Assembly (NCBI GenBank): GCA_032622095.1 | Contig: CP136061.1 | Coordinates: forward strand, 9,317,787-9,381,786 | Direction: 5' to 3' | Source of the DNA: Siphonodentalium dalli | Lineage: Eukaryota > Mollusca > Scaphopoda > Gadilida > Siphonodentaliidae | Length of the DNA stretch: 64,000 nt | In this document: piece after piece, positions 33,578-41,915 of the stretch | Position numbering within the stretch: the stretch's first letter is position 1 | Layout: each line of letters starts with the position of its first letter | Translations under genes and position numbers: made by a program | The notes under the pieces: generated by a model | Database searches by the model: none | Told to the model about the DNA's origin: nothing | What the model saw: the letters and a program-made list of their open reading frames with translations, nothing else

Positions 33578-34005
33578 CGCTTGAGTCTGTATTGGCTCGC
33601 TAACGGCTGTGATAAGTTTTCATCAGAGTCCACCTGCATAGACTCGACCGCTTGAGTTTGAATGGACTCAGTCACGGGAACCTCAGGCAGATTCGTCAGG
33701 AAACTTGGATAGAACAGGTCTATTATAGATTTGCCTTCCGTGGGGGATACGTTAATTTCCTCCTTTGCCGAGGCCGAATTAGCCTCACTCACTTCGACAC
33801 CAATCAAGTTATCGATAGACTTTATAATGTCTGATACTGGCAAAGGGGATAACATAGGTTTGGAAGAATTATCCAATTGAATATTAGGCAAATTCATACC
33901 TGCTGCATCCATAATTTCAACCCGCTCCCCACTGGACGAATTGTCCTCTGGCGGCTGGCTGTGCTCCTCATCAGAATCGATGTGCAGAGCCTCTGCGTCG
34001 CTCAT
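33547..34005 (-). CDS. N-terminal acidic segment of the accessory protein (frameshifted)
   Basis: A 152-codon frame starting ATG at 34005 (MSDAEALHIDSDEEHSQPPE), rich in Asp, Glu and Ser, ending just inside the TatD ORF. The peptide IQTQAV occurs in this frame and again just after the frame change, showing that both frames belong to one coding unit with an internal duplication. The change of frame falls at a run of four A on the element strand (plus-strand T run 33617-33620). One missing A there would explain the break; programmed slippage is possible but no canonical heptamer is present. No enzymatic domain is visible. Confidence 0.65.
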   Translation of the reverse strand: MSDAEALHIDSDEEHSQPPEDNSSSGERVEIMDAAGMNLPNIQLDNSSKPMLSPLPVSDIIKSIDNLIGVEVSEANSASAKEEINVSPTEGKSIIDLFYPSFLTNLPEVPVTESIQTQAVESMQVDSDENLSQPLASQYRLKRWPTLTLYAS

Positions 34006-34016
34006 TCTATAATCTT

Positions 34017-34086
34017 ACTCGTACTCATGCTGAAATATAGAAAGAGGCCTTACAGACTGATTTATGGCTGAGCATGAGAGTACGAG
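34017..34086 (-). promoter_or_regulatory. Inverted repeat between pol and the accessory ORF
   Basis: ACTCGTACTCATGCT (34017-34031) pairs with AGCATGAGAGTACGAG (34071-34086), allowing a stem of about 15 bp around a ~40-base loop. It lies in the only gap between pol (ends 34106) and the accessory start (34005). It could be a translation re-start or splice-related structure or a footprint of module acquisition; no function is shown. Confidence 0.5.
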
Positions 34087-34105
34087 AAGGAGCTTATAAA
34101 ACATA

Positions 34106-34720
34106 TTAGCATCTCGGGCATCGATAGGTGTCTAATTGATCAGCTTCTTCCTGTGTAATATTAACACATTCACCATGGTACCAATCATTGCAATAATCAC
34201 ACTGGAGCATCAATTTTCCACCCCAATTTTTCTGACATACGCAAAAAAGGCCAGTGGATCTCTCAAGTGTGACTTCTCCCGTCTCATGGAAGCGTTTTAA
34301 ACATTTAGTTAGCCATGGCGGAATGGTTCGATCGTGACACTTTTTCAGTCGATCGTGATTTACCACATTGGTGGCACTTTTAAAAAATATTTTAAAAAGG
34401 TATGGCGTGTATACTTTAGCAATTATGCCTGGACCTTTCCAAAAAGAAGAAAGTTTTCGGGCTTTCCCTTTCTTTGTTGCGGTGTCCAACAAGTATACTA
34501 AATCACCAAGCTTATATTCAAACTTGTTAATTTTAACATCATAATCTCGCTTCATTTTTTTACAAGCAGCCTTCAAGTGCTCACGCGCGAGTTCATGACA
34601 ATCTTTATACTCTTTCACCAGCGTTTGCACATATTCGGCCGCGTTTTCATATTCTGGTATTTTTGAATTAAAATTAAAAACGAGATCTGACGGGTGATTT
34701 ACCTCACGTCCCAGCATCAT
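34106..34720 (-). pseudogene. Integrase C-terminus with a terminal PHD finger
   Basis: A 204-codon frame in pol downstream of a small insertion. Residues 1-140 are the integrase C-terminal region, with a WKGPG-type GPY/F segment (SFWKGPGIIAKVYTPYLFKI) and a final HDRLKKCHDR box. Residues 158-204 form a C4HC3 PHD finger: Cys 160, 162, 174, 177, His 182, Cys 185, 201, 204, with NDWYHGEC in the usual place; the last Cys is the last residue of pol. The spacing and the Trp-Tyr before His resemble PHD fingers of the CFP1/PHF8 kind, which read methylated H3K4. Chromatin reading by the integrase tail is therefore a reasonable inference, comparable to chromodomains in chromoviruses. Confidence 0.85.
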
Positions 34721-34832
34721 TTACATGCGTATATGTGTTTAAATGTGCTGGAGCTCGGTCATCTGTTGTATCATTGAGCGCTTTGGGCCTCATGGGATAA
34801 GGCGCTTTAAAAATGCTGTACATTATTTATTA
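34721..34832 (+). mobile_element. SINE-like insertion inside integrase
   Basis: About 112 bp separates the integrase codons for TPNR from MMLGREV, which are adjacent in intact elements of this type. The insert carries GAGCGCTTTGGGCC and AAGGCGCTTTAAAAATGC, ending in a TTATTTATTATT tail on the plus strand. A GCGCT-rich end with (ATT)n tail is typical of short tRNA-derived SINE 3' ends in many animals. It brings a stop into integrase. The target duplication is no longer than a few bases (ATT), so the boundaries are approximate. Confidence 0.7.
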
Positions 34833-36513
34833 TTCTATTTGGTGTAAAACCCGTAAGACGGTGTACCGATGATCGCATGGCCCCGGCGAGCTGTGAAAGA
34901 TACCTATCCCAGGAATTCTGGTTCTTATCAATATAACACCGGACGGCATTCATCAATGTCCGATTCTGGCGTTCTGCGGCCCCATTCGAGGAAGGTCGAT
35001 ATGGCGTGGTACGTGCCTTATGGATCTGAAGCACTTCACACATTGCTGTGAACAGCTTTGATTCAAAACACGACCCTTGATCAGAGAAAATTTGGAATGG
35101 ACATCCAAATCTCGAAAAGAACTCTTTAACAGCTGTGTATGCTGCTGTTTCGGCAGTCTGATCGGGTAATGCTATAAATTCGACCCATTTGGTGAACTGA
35201 CAGGTCATAACCAAAATATATTTATTTCCCTTCTGGCTGAGTGGCAACGGTCCCAAAAAATCGATATGTACACGTTCCATTGGGGCCCCAGCGTGGAAAG
35301 AAACCTGCTCCCATTTAGCATGTCGAACCGGTTTCTTGCCTTGATTACACTGGGGGCAGGCCGCCACGAATGTTTCAATATCTTCGCTAACCCCATACCA
35401 ATAGTAATTTTGCCGTATCCGTTCTCGGGTACGGGTTACGCCCTGATGGCCTGATGCCGGAATATCATGGGCGAGGGTCAGAATTTCAGTGGCAAACTTT
35501 CGTGGAATAACCAAGACTTGTTGGGAATCCCGCTTGATTTTGTACAACAATTTATTTTTTATGAGGAAACGTTGCCGGTTTATCCAAATATACTTAGTAG
35601 CTTGGCTACTAATAAAAAGTTCACCTTCCCTGGGGTCTTTTCCAGTTTCTAACCACCCAATCACAGGGGCTAAGTCAGGGTCATAACGCTGAAATTCAGC
35701 GAGTTCGTCCAGAGTACATACATCCGCTAGGAGGGCATTATCCTTGGGGGTAGTGGTCTGTCGCACCCTGACTTCAAGTTTTAATCCCGATGATATTTCT
35801 AGGTCAACCTGGGAATGGGTCCAACCCGTGTTCGAACAGACGGAGTCTGTTGGTTCGTAGGGATCTTCCCACTCATCTCCCGGCTCCCACGAAAAACCTA
35901 GGGGAGGGTTTGGCTGACTATCTGTCTGGCGAATTGCCGGACTGGCGCTCTCAGATAGTTCGGCAAACGTAATGGAACCTTTGGTTAGGGGAACCACATC
36001 GTCCACAGCATTTTCGAATCTGGTCCAGCTATTAAACACCCGAGTGCAATATTTACACCCACCACAAGGGAGATCAGAGAGTTTACACCCTGTGAAATAC
36101 TCTTCACATGAGCCGTCCGCAGGAATTCTGGACAGCGCATCGGCATTTACGTGCAATGTTCCCTTGCGATGCTCAATAACCATATTATACTCACCGAGTT
36201 CCTCTAACCACCTTGCAAGTTGTCCCTGAGGTTCCTTAAAGTTCATGAGCCACCTTAGGCTACTATGATCAGTCCTTACCAAGAATTTCCGACCTAGCAG
36301 ATAGTGGCGAAATTGACGTATGAATCGTACTACTGCAAGAAGTTCTCGCCGTGTAGTACAATAACGCCGTTGTTGTGGGGACAGCACAAAACTACCAAAG
36401 GCGATAGCTTTCTCATTACCATCTTGGACTTGAATTAATTCCCCACCGATGGCAAAATTACTACTATCACAGTCTAGAATAAAAAGGTCAGTTGAATTTG
36501 GTAGGCTCAGCAC
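34807..36513 (-). pseudogene. Pol: RNase H and integrase core
   Basis: A 568-codon frame. Residues about 5-135 are RNase H (LFILDCDSS, RRELLAV, RTDHSSL, HVNADALSR). A CGGCKYC cysteine cluster follows in the linker. Integrase then shows the zinc-binding HHCC (SGHQGVTRTR...CPQC) and the DDE triad in VHIDFLG, FSDQGSCFES and GAAERQNRTL. The frame begins at a GTG that is simply an internal Val; it is continuous with the RT frame except for the TAA at 36675-36673. It runs into the SINE-like insertion at its 3' end, where the last eight or so residues are foreign. Confidence 0.9.
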
Positions 36514-36672
36514 AGGTGGCGAGGTCAGCGCATCCTTGAGCCTATCAAATGCAACCTGCTGTCCTGGGTTCCATTTAAATTTATGTTTACCGGTGATGTC
36601 ATATAGAGGTCGTGCTAACTCTGCATAATTTTTTATGAATAACCGATGATAATTAACTAGCCCACAGAAACT

Positions 36673-37779
36673 TTATACCTCTCTAGTATTCTGGGGTACA
36701 GGCCAGCTTTGGACAACCTCTATAGATGATTCCATCATTTTCACACCTTGCTCACTCACAATTCTGCCCAGAAATTCAATACTTTTCTGAAAAAACTCAC
36801 ATTTACTGGGCTTGAGTTTAAGATTATATTTTCGGAACCGAGAGAGTACTTTTTCGATGTTTTCCAAATGATTTTGAATCGAATTGCCCATCAGAACAAC
36901 GTCGTCCAAGTACCCTAAACAGATATCCCAGTTCAGACCGTGCAATACCAAATTGATAACCCTACACCAAGTAAACGGGCTTCCAGTTAGGCCGAACGGC
37001 ATTTTAATGAAATTGAAAATCCCGTATTTGGTAAGAAAGGCTGTTTTAGCACGGTCTTCGTCACGTACGGTAACCTGATGGTACGCAGCCAAACAGTCTG
37101 CCTTTCCGAACCACGAATTTCCACTAAGTGTGTCAAGACACTCATCAATTCGAGGCAAGGGGTAGACGTCTTTGCGGGTCACCGAGTTTATGACGCGATA
37201 GTCTATGCACCAGCGAATAGAGCCGTCCCGCTTTTTAACAAGGACAGGGGCTGATGCCCATTCCGACACAGAGGGCTCGATGACCTTGGCCATCAAAAGC
37301 TTTTTCAAGTGAGTTTCCTCTTGGTCGGCAAAGCATGCTGGGGTGCGCCTCATAGGCTGCTTAATTGGACGAGCTCCCTCTAAAAGAGGAATACTATGCT
37401 CGATTTGGGAGAATGTACCCAAATCAAACTCGTCTTTTGCAAACACGTCTTGAAATTCCAGAAGTAGTTTTTCAAGGCGGGCTATGTCAGGCCCTGACAA
37501 TAATTTCGAAGAGCGCTCAAATAGACTCTGTAAATATCCTGGAAGGGTGGAATTACCCACCAGGCGATCTCCAGCGCTATTATTTGGGGAGCTCCCCGGA
37601 GATAAGTCGTCCGGAGCAGATTCCGGCTTGGGCGCGCATGACTTGACGGAGTGTTCAATCACCTCATCAACTTCATAAGCTTCACCCACACATTGTAATT
37701 TATCTAAGATTATCTCTGAATGTTGAGAATTTATAAAACATACTTTTGGGGGGCTATACCCCGAGTGCAAAGTAGGCAA
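36673..37779 (-). pseudogene. Pol: reverse transcriptase domain
   Basis: A 368-codon frame with a complete RT palm: PVLVKKRDGSIRWCIDYR, FGKADCLAAYHQ (first catalytic Asp), MPFGLTGSPFTW and the catalytic YLDDVVL (YLDD codons at 36901-36912), then FLGRIVSEQG. The first ~140 residues are the protease-RT linker. The frame ends in TAA (36675-36673) inside the thumb, and codons after it continue in frame into RNase H, so this is a nonsense change rather than a natural end. Upstream, another in-frame TAA (37797-37795) separates it from protease. Confidence 0.92.
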
Positions 37780-37794
37780 AATATATTCACCAAG

Positions 37795-38352
37795 TTATTC
37801 ATTGGGTTCAATAGTAAAATCAGCTAATGGTGGAACCGTTTCACACTGCAGTAACACAACTGACTGAGGGGGTATAACTGTTCGCTGATTGACTATAATT
37901 CTAGAAATTTTAGCCACTTTTGGTTTTACCTTGGGAATTGTAGGAATCCGACGCTTTCCCAAAAAGATAGAACCTTTATTTGCCCCAATTTTTGCATCAT
38001 ATTTAGTGAGAAAATCCATCCCAAGAAGCATGGGATCTTCAATGGGTGCCACATATATATTTTCACTACACTCGAGTTCCCCAATGGTAATGTCTATGGG
38101 TCCCTCAGGGTGGCTCAGGGCTGAGTTGGTGAAACAATTTGTCAGAGATAATCGTAACGTCGGCGGCTGTGTCTACTACTGCTTGGGTAACATGACCAGC
38201 TATTTTGACCGGAACCTTGATGGCGGAGGCTGATTTAATTTGTTTAATAGTTAATTCCGGTTTGATTTCACCAGACGTTACATTTTTACCAGTTACGAGG
38301 TCATGAATTATAATTGGGATCGGGCTCAGACCTCGGAAGTCGCCCCGTTCCC
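37795..38352 (-). pseudogene. Pol: aspartic protease, with DTAA active site and a frameshift
   Basis: Reading from the frameshift site in the -1 frame the sequence is open into a retropepsin-like block AVVDTAADVTIIS (DTAA codons 38162-38173). The usual retroviral motif is D-T/S-G-A, so the Gly position is Ala here. The frame is then lost at about 38110-38140 and continues in another frame with the flap-distal LLGMDFL motif (ORF 38052-37795), ending at TAA. Protease is therefore interrupted in this copy, although the order gag-PR-RT is clear. Confidence 0.75.
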
Positions 38353-38359
38353 GTTTAAA
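38316..38359 (-). promoter_or_regulatory. -1 ribosomal frameshift signal at the gag/pol overlap
   Basis: The heptamer TTTAAAC (38359-38353) sits in gag phase as T TTA AAC (X XXY YYZ), 24 bases before the gag stop at 38328-38326. The -1 frame is open from there into protease. Directly downstream, GGGAACGGGGC and GCCCGATCCC can pair, with an inner GACTT/AGGTC stem, giving a hairpin of about 37 nt whose GC-rich part starts about 5 nt after the heptamer. This is the standard layout of a -1 programmed frameshift. Confidence 0.8.
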
Positions 38360-40953
38360 TCCTCCTTAAATTTAACTTTATTATCCCGGTTAGGGCGATT
38401 TTCAGGATTCCGTGAAGGGCAGTCTCTTTGAAAATGCCCCACCCCCTGACAGGCATAGCAAATAACCTTGGCCTTGGGAGAGGGTGACCTTGACCTACTT
38501 TTGAAATCTGACTCTTTTTTATCAAAGTGAGAAATTGTGCCAGACTGTGGCTTATTGGTCGCCATCTTTTCTAAAACAGTTGTTAATTTCTCCACTGTCT
38601 TTTGGAGAGTTTCCATATTAGTTTCCAAGGCGAGCATACGTGCCTTGGAATTTGAATTATCGCTCGAAGTTTTCCAACTTGGAGCGCGGGGCGAAAATCT
38701 ACGAGGGCCTGGTGAATCACCGGTCTCCGAATCGGAACCCTCGCGCTTGCCTCGGAAGTTGTATCCTCGCTGCTTTGGTCTACCACGACCAGTCTGTCTT
38801 ACAGACCTAACAGGAGAGGTTTCATCATCAGTATCCGATGAAACATGGCGCACGTCTTTGCGAGACACTTTGCTGCCATGAATAGCAGCATAATTGTGTT
38901 GATGCCATCGGATTCTGTTGATGGCTTGTTCCATGGACTGAGGTGTTTCCATGGTAACAAGTTCGGCCGCCCTGGTGTCAGAACAGCCTTGACAGAAGCG
39001 CAAGACCGCTTGCTTGAAGGTAAAATTGGCCGGACATTCTTTAAAGGCACGTGTGGCCAATGAGAGAACGGTCTCGGCCCATTCTTCCAGCGACTGACCA
39101 GTGACTTGCTTTGCTTGTTGGAATCGAAGTTGGGTCGTTTCGGGCAAGTCTTTAAATCCGAAACGATTTTCCAACCCGTCAAGCAACTGAACAACTGTCA
39201 GATAGGGATCACGCTCGGTAAGCAGCGTGAAATACTCGCTCGCTTTTCCTTTTAAACACCAGCAGAGAGCCTGCTGCTGCTCCTCCCATCCCCAACGTTG
39301 CGACTGGGCATACAAAGTGAATTTCACCCTGAAGGCTTGCCACGAGTCGATACCATCATACGAAAACCCTTTTGGCATATGAGGCAGTCGATAATCGCCC
39401 TGCCTTCCGTGAGGAGCGACTTGTTGATTGTATGGTTGATAACCTCCCGGCCCTGGACCAATTTGATTCATCCCGGGGTTTGCCATCCCCTGATTTCCCG
39501 GATTCTGTATCCATTGAGTTCCCGGGGGCGGTTGGTTATACCCAGGGTTCTGCATCCCTTGATTTCCCGGGGGCGGTTGATTGTAACCAAGGTTCTGCAT
39601 CCCTTGATTTCCCGGGGGCGGTTGATTGTAACCAAGGTTCTGCATCCCTTGATTTCCCGGGGGCGGTTGATTGTAACCCATTCCCGATACATTGGGTCCC
39701 GGCTGAACCTGGGCATGAGAGCCTGGGTTTCTATAACCCGACATATCTTGATTAAACTGACCGAAGCCAGCTTGAGTGGTACCAGACCCTGGACCCCATG
39801 GGTTGAAGGGCCCGGTTGGCGTTGGATCGAGTGGCGGATTTAACTGTGCGAAACTAGTTTGACCCATGCCAGATTGAGTAGTTCCATAGCCTTGATGTCC
39901 AGAATTTGGATTTAAATTGTAGTGTTGGCTACTCTGTGGTTGTGATCCGGCATAACCACGATTAGGTTGGTTGTAACCTGGCTGAGCGGGTTGACTCCAT
40001 TGATATGATTTTCCATATGAGGAGGTGTATGTGCTGGCTATGGTCTGACCATATGTACCAGACGTGGTGGCCTGGGTATAGACAGGACTATTTTGCATAG
40101 GCGGCACTCGCCCGTCACCTGCATATGCACCCTGCTGAGCGGCCGCATAGCTGCTCATTGGCGTAGACGTAGCAGGGGGTACAAAGCGTGACGATACCAC
40201 TGTCGAATTGGCAGTTACGGTAGCTGCTGACGCTTGGCCATGATGAACAAATGATGCAGCGGGGGCTACCACTGTTGAATAGGCCGGCATGGTAGTCGAC
40301 GCTTGGCCACAGAATGAATAGGCCGATGAAAATGATGCAGCCTGTGGTGCCCCAACTGTAAAACTAGCAGTTACAACTGCCGGCTGTTGGCCAAAAAGAC
40401 CATAGGATGGTATAGCAGGTAGTGTCGGGCGAAACCCTGGAAACGGTTCGCCCGCACTTCGTGCTGGGTTGGTAGAAACCATGGGGCTAAACCAAGCAAC
40501 GGGTTGTGAAACTGTAACAGCCGCAGCTGCTTGTGACACATCGGCTTGGGCTCCAGGTGTGATGTCACCCTGAATCTGGGATTCAGACAAGCGACGTCTT
40601 ATGAATTCTGGATTGGTCCTCGGATTTGCGATGGGAGAATAACCTTTCGCAAATAAGGCCGCCATTTCCCGACTACTTGGGGGAGAAGGGGGGTGTGTTA
40701 GCTTACGCCTCACACTCTCCGGCATCTGCTCACCCCCGGCATCATGGAGAACCATTTTCTCGGGGGTTGTTAAACCAGATGGCGGCTTCTTCTCTGTCTG
40801 GGGAGGGGTCAAGGGTGACTGGCTTCTTGCGTAATCCTCCCTTCCCTCACCATCAGACTCAGACTGATAGTTGTTGGGGTCCGCATGAGCCCTCGGTACC
40901 CAGTTATCAGCTTGGGACTGTGAAGTTGGGTGACTAAAGTCAATCACACTCAA
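38326..40953 (-). CDS. Gag polyprotein with CCHC zinc knuckle
   Basis: An 875-codon open frame whose first codon shown is TTG, so it probably starts further upstream (see the HhH ORF). Residues 1-520 are low complexity, rich in Pro, Gln, Ser, Thr and Gly, with four tandem GYNQPPPGNQGMQ repeats at about 430-495. Residues about 527-690 are the folded gag-like part (FSYDGIDSWQAFRVKF, CWCLKGKASEYF). Next is an Arg/Ser-rich basic tract and a knuckle at 832-845 (CYACQGVGHFQRDC, CX2CX4HX4C) for RNA binding. The tail ends TSEV just after the frameshift signal. It would form the particle and package element RNA. At 875 codons it is long for a gypsy Gag, mostly because of the N-terminal low-complexity region. 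Confidence 0.88.
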   Translation of the reverse strand: MSVIDFSHPTSQSQADNWVPRAHADPNNYQSESDGEGREDYARSQSPLTPPQTEKKPPSGLTTPEKMVLHDAGGEQMPESVRRKLTHPPSPPSSREMAALFAKGYSPIANPRTNPEFIRRRLSESQIQGDITPGAQADVSQAAAAVTVSQPVAWFSPMVSTNPARSAGEPFPGFRPTLPAIPSYGLFGQQPAVVTASFTVGAPQAASFSSAYSFCGQASTTMPAYSTVVAPAASFVHHGQASAATVTANSTVVSSRFVPPATSTPMSSYAAAQQGAYAGDGRVPPMQNSPVYTQATTSGTYGQTIASTYTSSYGKSYQWSQPAQPGYNQPNRGYAGSQPQSSQHYNLNPNSGHQGYGTTQSGMGQTSFAQLNPPLDPTPTGPFNPWGPGSGTTQAGFGQFNQDMSGYRNPGSHAQVQPGPNVSGMGYNQPPPGNQGMQNLGYNQPPPGNQGMQNLGYNQPPPGNQGMQNPGYNQPPPGTQWIQNPGNQGMANPGMNQIGPGPGGYQPYNQQVAPHGRQGDYRLPHMPKGFSYDGIDSWQAFRVKFTLYAQSQRWGWEEQQQALCWCLKGKASEYFTLLTERDPYLTVVQLLDGLENRFGFKDLPETTQLRFQQAKQVTGQSLEEWAETVLSLATRAFKECPANFTFKQAVLRFCQGCSDTRAAELVTMETPQSMEQAINRIRWHQHNYAAIHGSKVSRKDVRHVSSDTDDETSPVRSVRQTGRGRPKQRGYNFRGKREGSDSETGDSPGPRRFSPRAPSWKTSSDNSNSKARMLALETNMETLQKTVEKLTTVLEKMATNKPQSGTISHFDKKESDFKSRSRSPSPKAKVICYACQGVGHFQRDCPSRNPENRPNRDNKVKFKEDLNGNGATSEV
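39465..39700 (-). repeat. Tandem ~51-bp repeats in gag
   Basis: The word CCCGGGGGCGGTTGATTGTA followed by ACCAAGGTTCTGCATCCCTT is repeated at 51-bp spacing, two copies being identical. The repeats are in frame (51 = 17 codons) and encode GYNQPPPGNQGMQNL-type units. Copy number could vary between element copies. Confidence 0.9.
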
Positions 40954-41116
40954 CTGATCCCTTGAACTTCTGAACCGGGGTACGAGACTGAGATCCCTTT
41001 GCGATATTAGAGTTACCTGCCGGGCGTAACTGAATTATATCGGCGGCAATTTGGGGACCAACCTGAGGAATTTGTTGCAACTCTCTCCAATTAGCTGTAT
41101 TTATGAAAATCTTCAT
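40940..41116 (-). CDS. Helix-hairpin-helix ORF at the 5' end of gag
   Basis: ATG at 41116 opens a 58-codon frame with INTANWRELQQIPQVGPQIA and ADIIQLR, a good match to the ComEA-type helix-hairpin-helix (Asn-Thr-Ala, then Ile-Pro-x-Val-Gly-Pro, then an Ile-Ile-x-x-Arg helix). HhH motifs bind DNA or RNA backbones without sequence specificity. After the motif this frame runs to a stop inside the gag start. The gag frame, open upstream to about 41040, would there supply a second half-motif ending LSLVPRF. I infer that HhH and gag were one protein and that a one-base change at about 41015-41035 split them in this copy. Confidence 0.6.
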   Translation of the reverse strand: MKIFINTANWRELQQIPQVGPQIAADIIQLRPAGNSNIAKGSQSRTPVQKFKGSVECD

Positions 41117-41915
41117 GTTGACCAACAAATCACTAAATATTAACCACTATGAAACCTTGCACTATCTAGACGCTAAGTAAAATATAATTACAACCAATTT
41201 CCCATAGAATCTAGGAAAACTACTCTATATTTTACTAACATCTATTTCTATTTCCCAATATATCCAATAAGAAAATAGTAACGAACAATAGATAATATAT
41301 TGTTTTATTCAACATGCAAAATACGCGAAGATATGACCATCAATTTACAACAATGAGTGAAATTGTTTCCATCCTCCGTCTTCTCCGGTCAAACATCAAA
41401 AACCTAAATAAATGGATCTTTAATAATTCACGTACAGTGATGTCGATTATGAATTAAACCTACTGGAAAATCTGTGCGAATTGGACAATAAATTTCCAGC
41501 GATAACATATTTTGAAAGTGGCGAGAAGCAAAAATTGCTGCAAAATCACTTTAATAAATTGATTTATGGGGAACCATGCACAACACAGGAATTCCGGATG
41601 TACAAGTGGTGTGATGAAAAATTTAACCCAGAATTGAAGCAAAGATTTCCATGTGGAATTCACCGGAAAAAATTCAAAGTTATTTCAACACTCTATTCCC
41701 ACAAAAACAAAAAAACAAAAACCCACCATGCGCCAAAAGCAAGGAGAATCCATTGAAATAAGCATGGAAGGCTAAATTACAAGTAAAGTGAAACAAACAA
41801 GCTATAGAAGGCAATAGAACAAAACCACGCTGGAATCGCGTGGAAATTGGGGTAGAAAAAATACGAGAAATTATTCCGCAAAAAACATCAAATAATTTAC
41901 GACTAACGTCAGTAT
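41117..41915 (-). other. Element 5' leader, about 800 bases
   Basis: Lies between the 5' LTR and the first gag-side ATG. No TGG-starting primer-binding site is visible next to the LTR (the element strand reads TACTGACGTTAGTCG there). On the opposite strand a frame is open from 41427 to 41756 (about 110 codons) with protein-like composition (FNKLIYGEPC, FRMYKWCDEKF). I do not recognise it, and it may be chance or an antisense ORF. Confidence 0.5.

Noticed and set aside
39298-39843. 181-codon + frame inside gag
   Set aside because: Shadow of the gag repeat region on the opposite strand.
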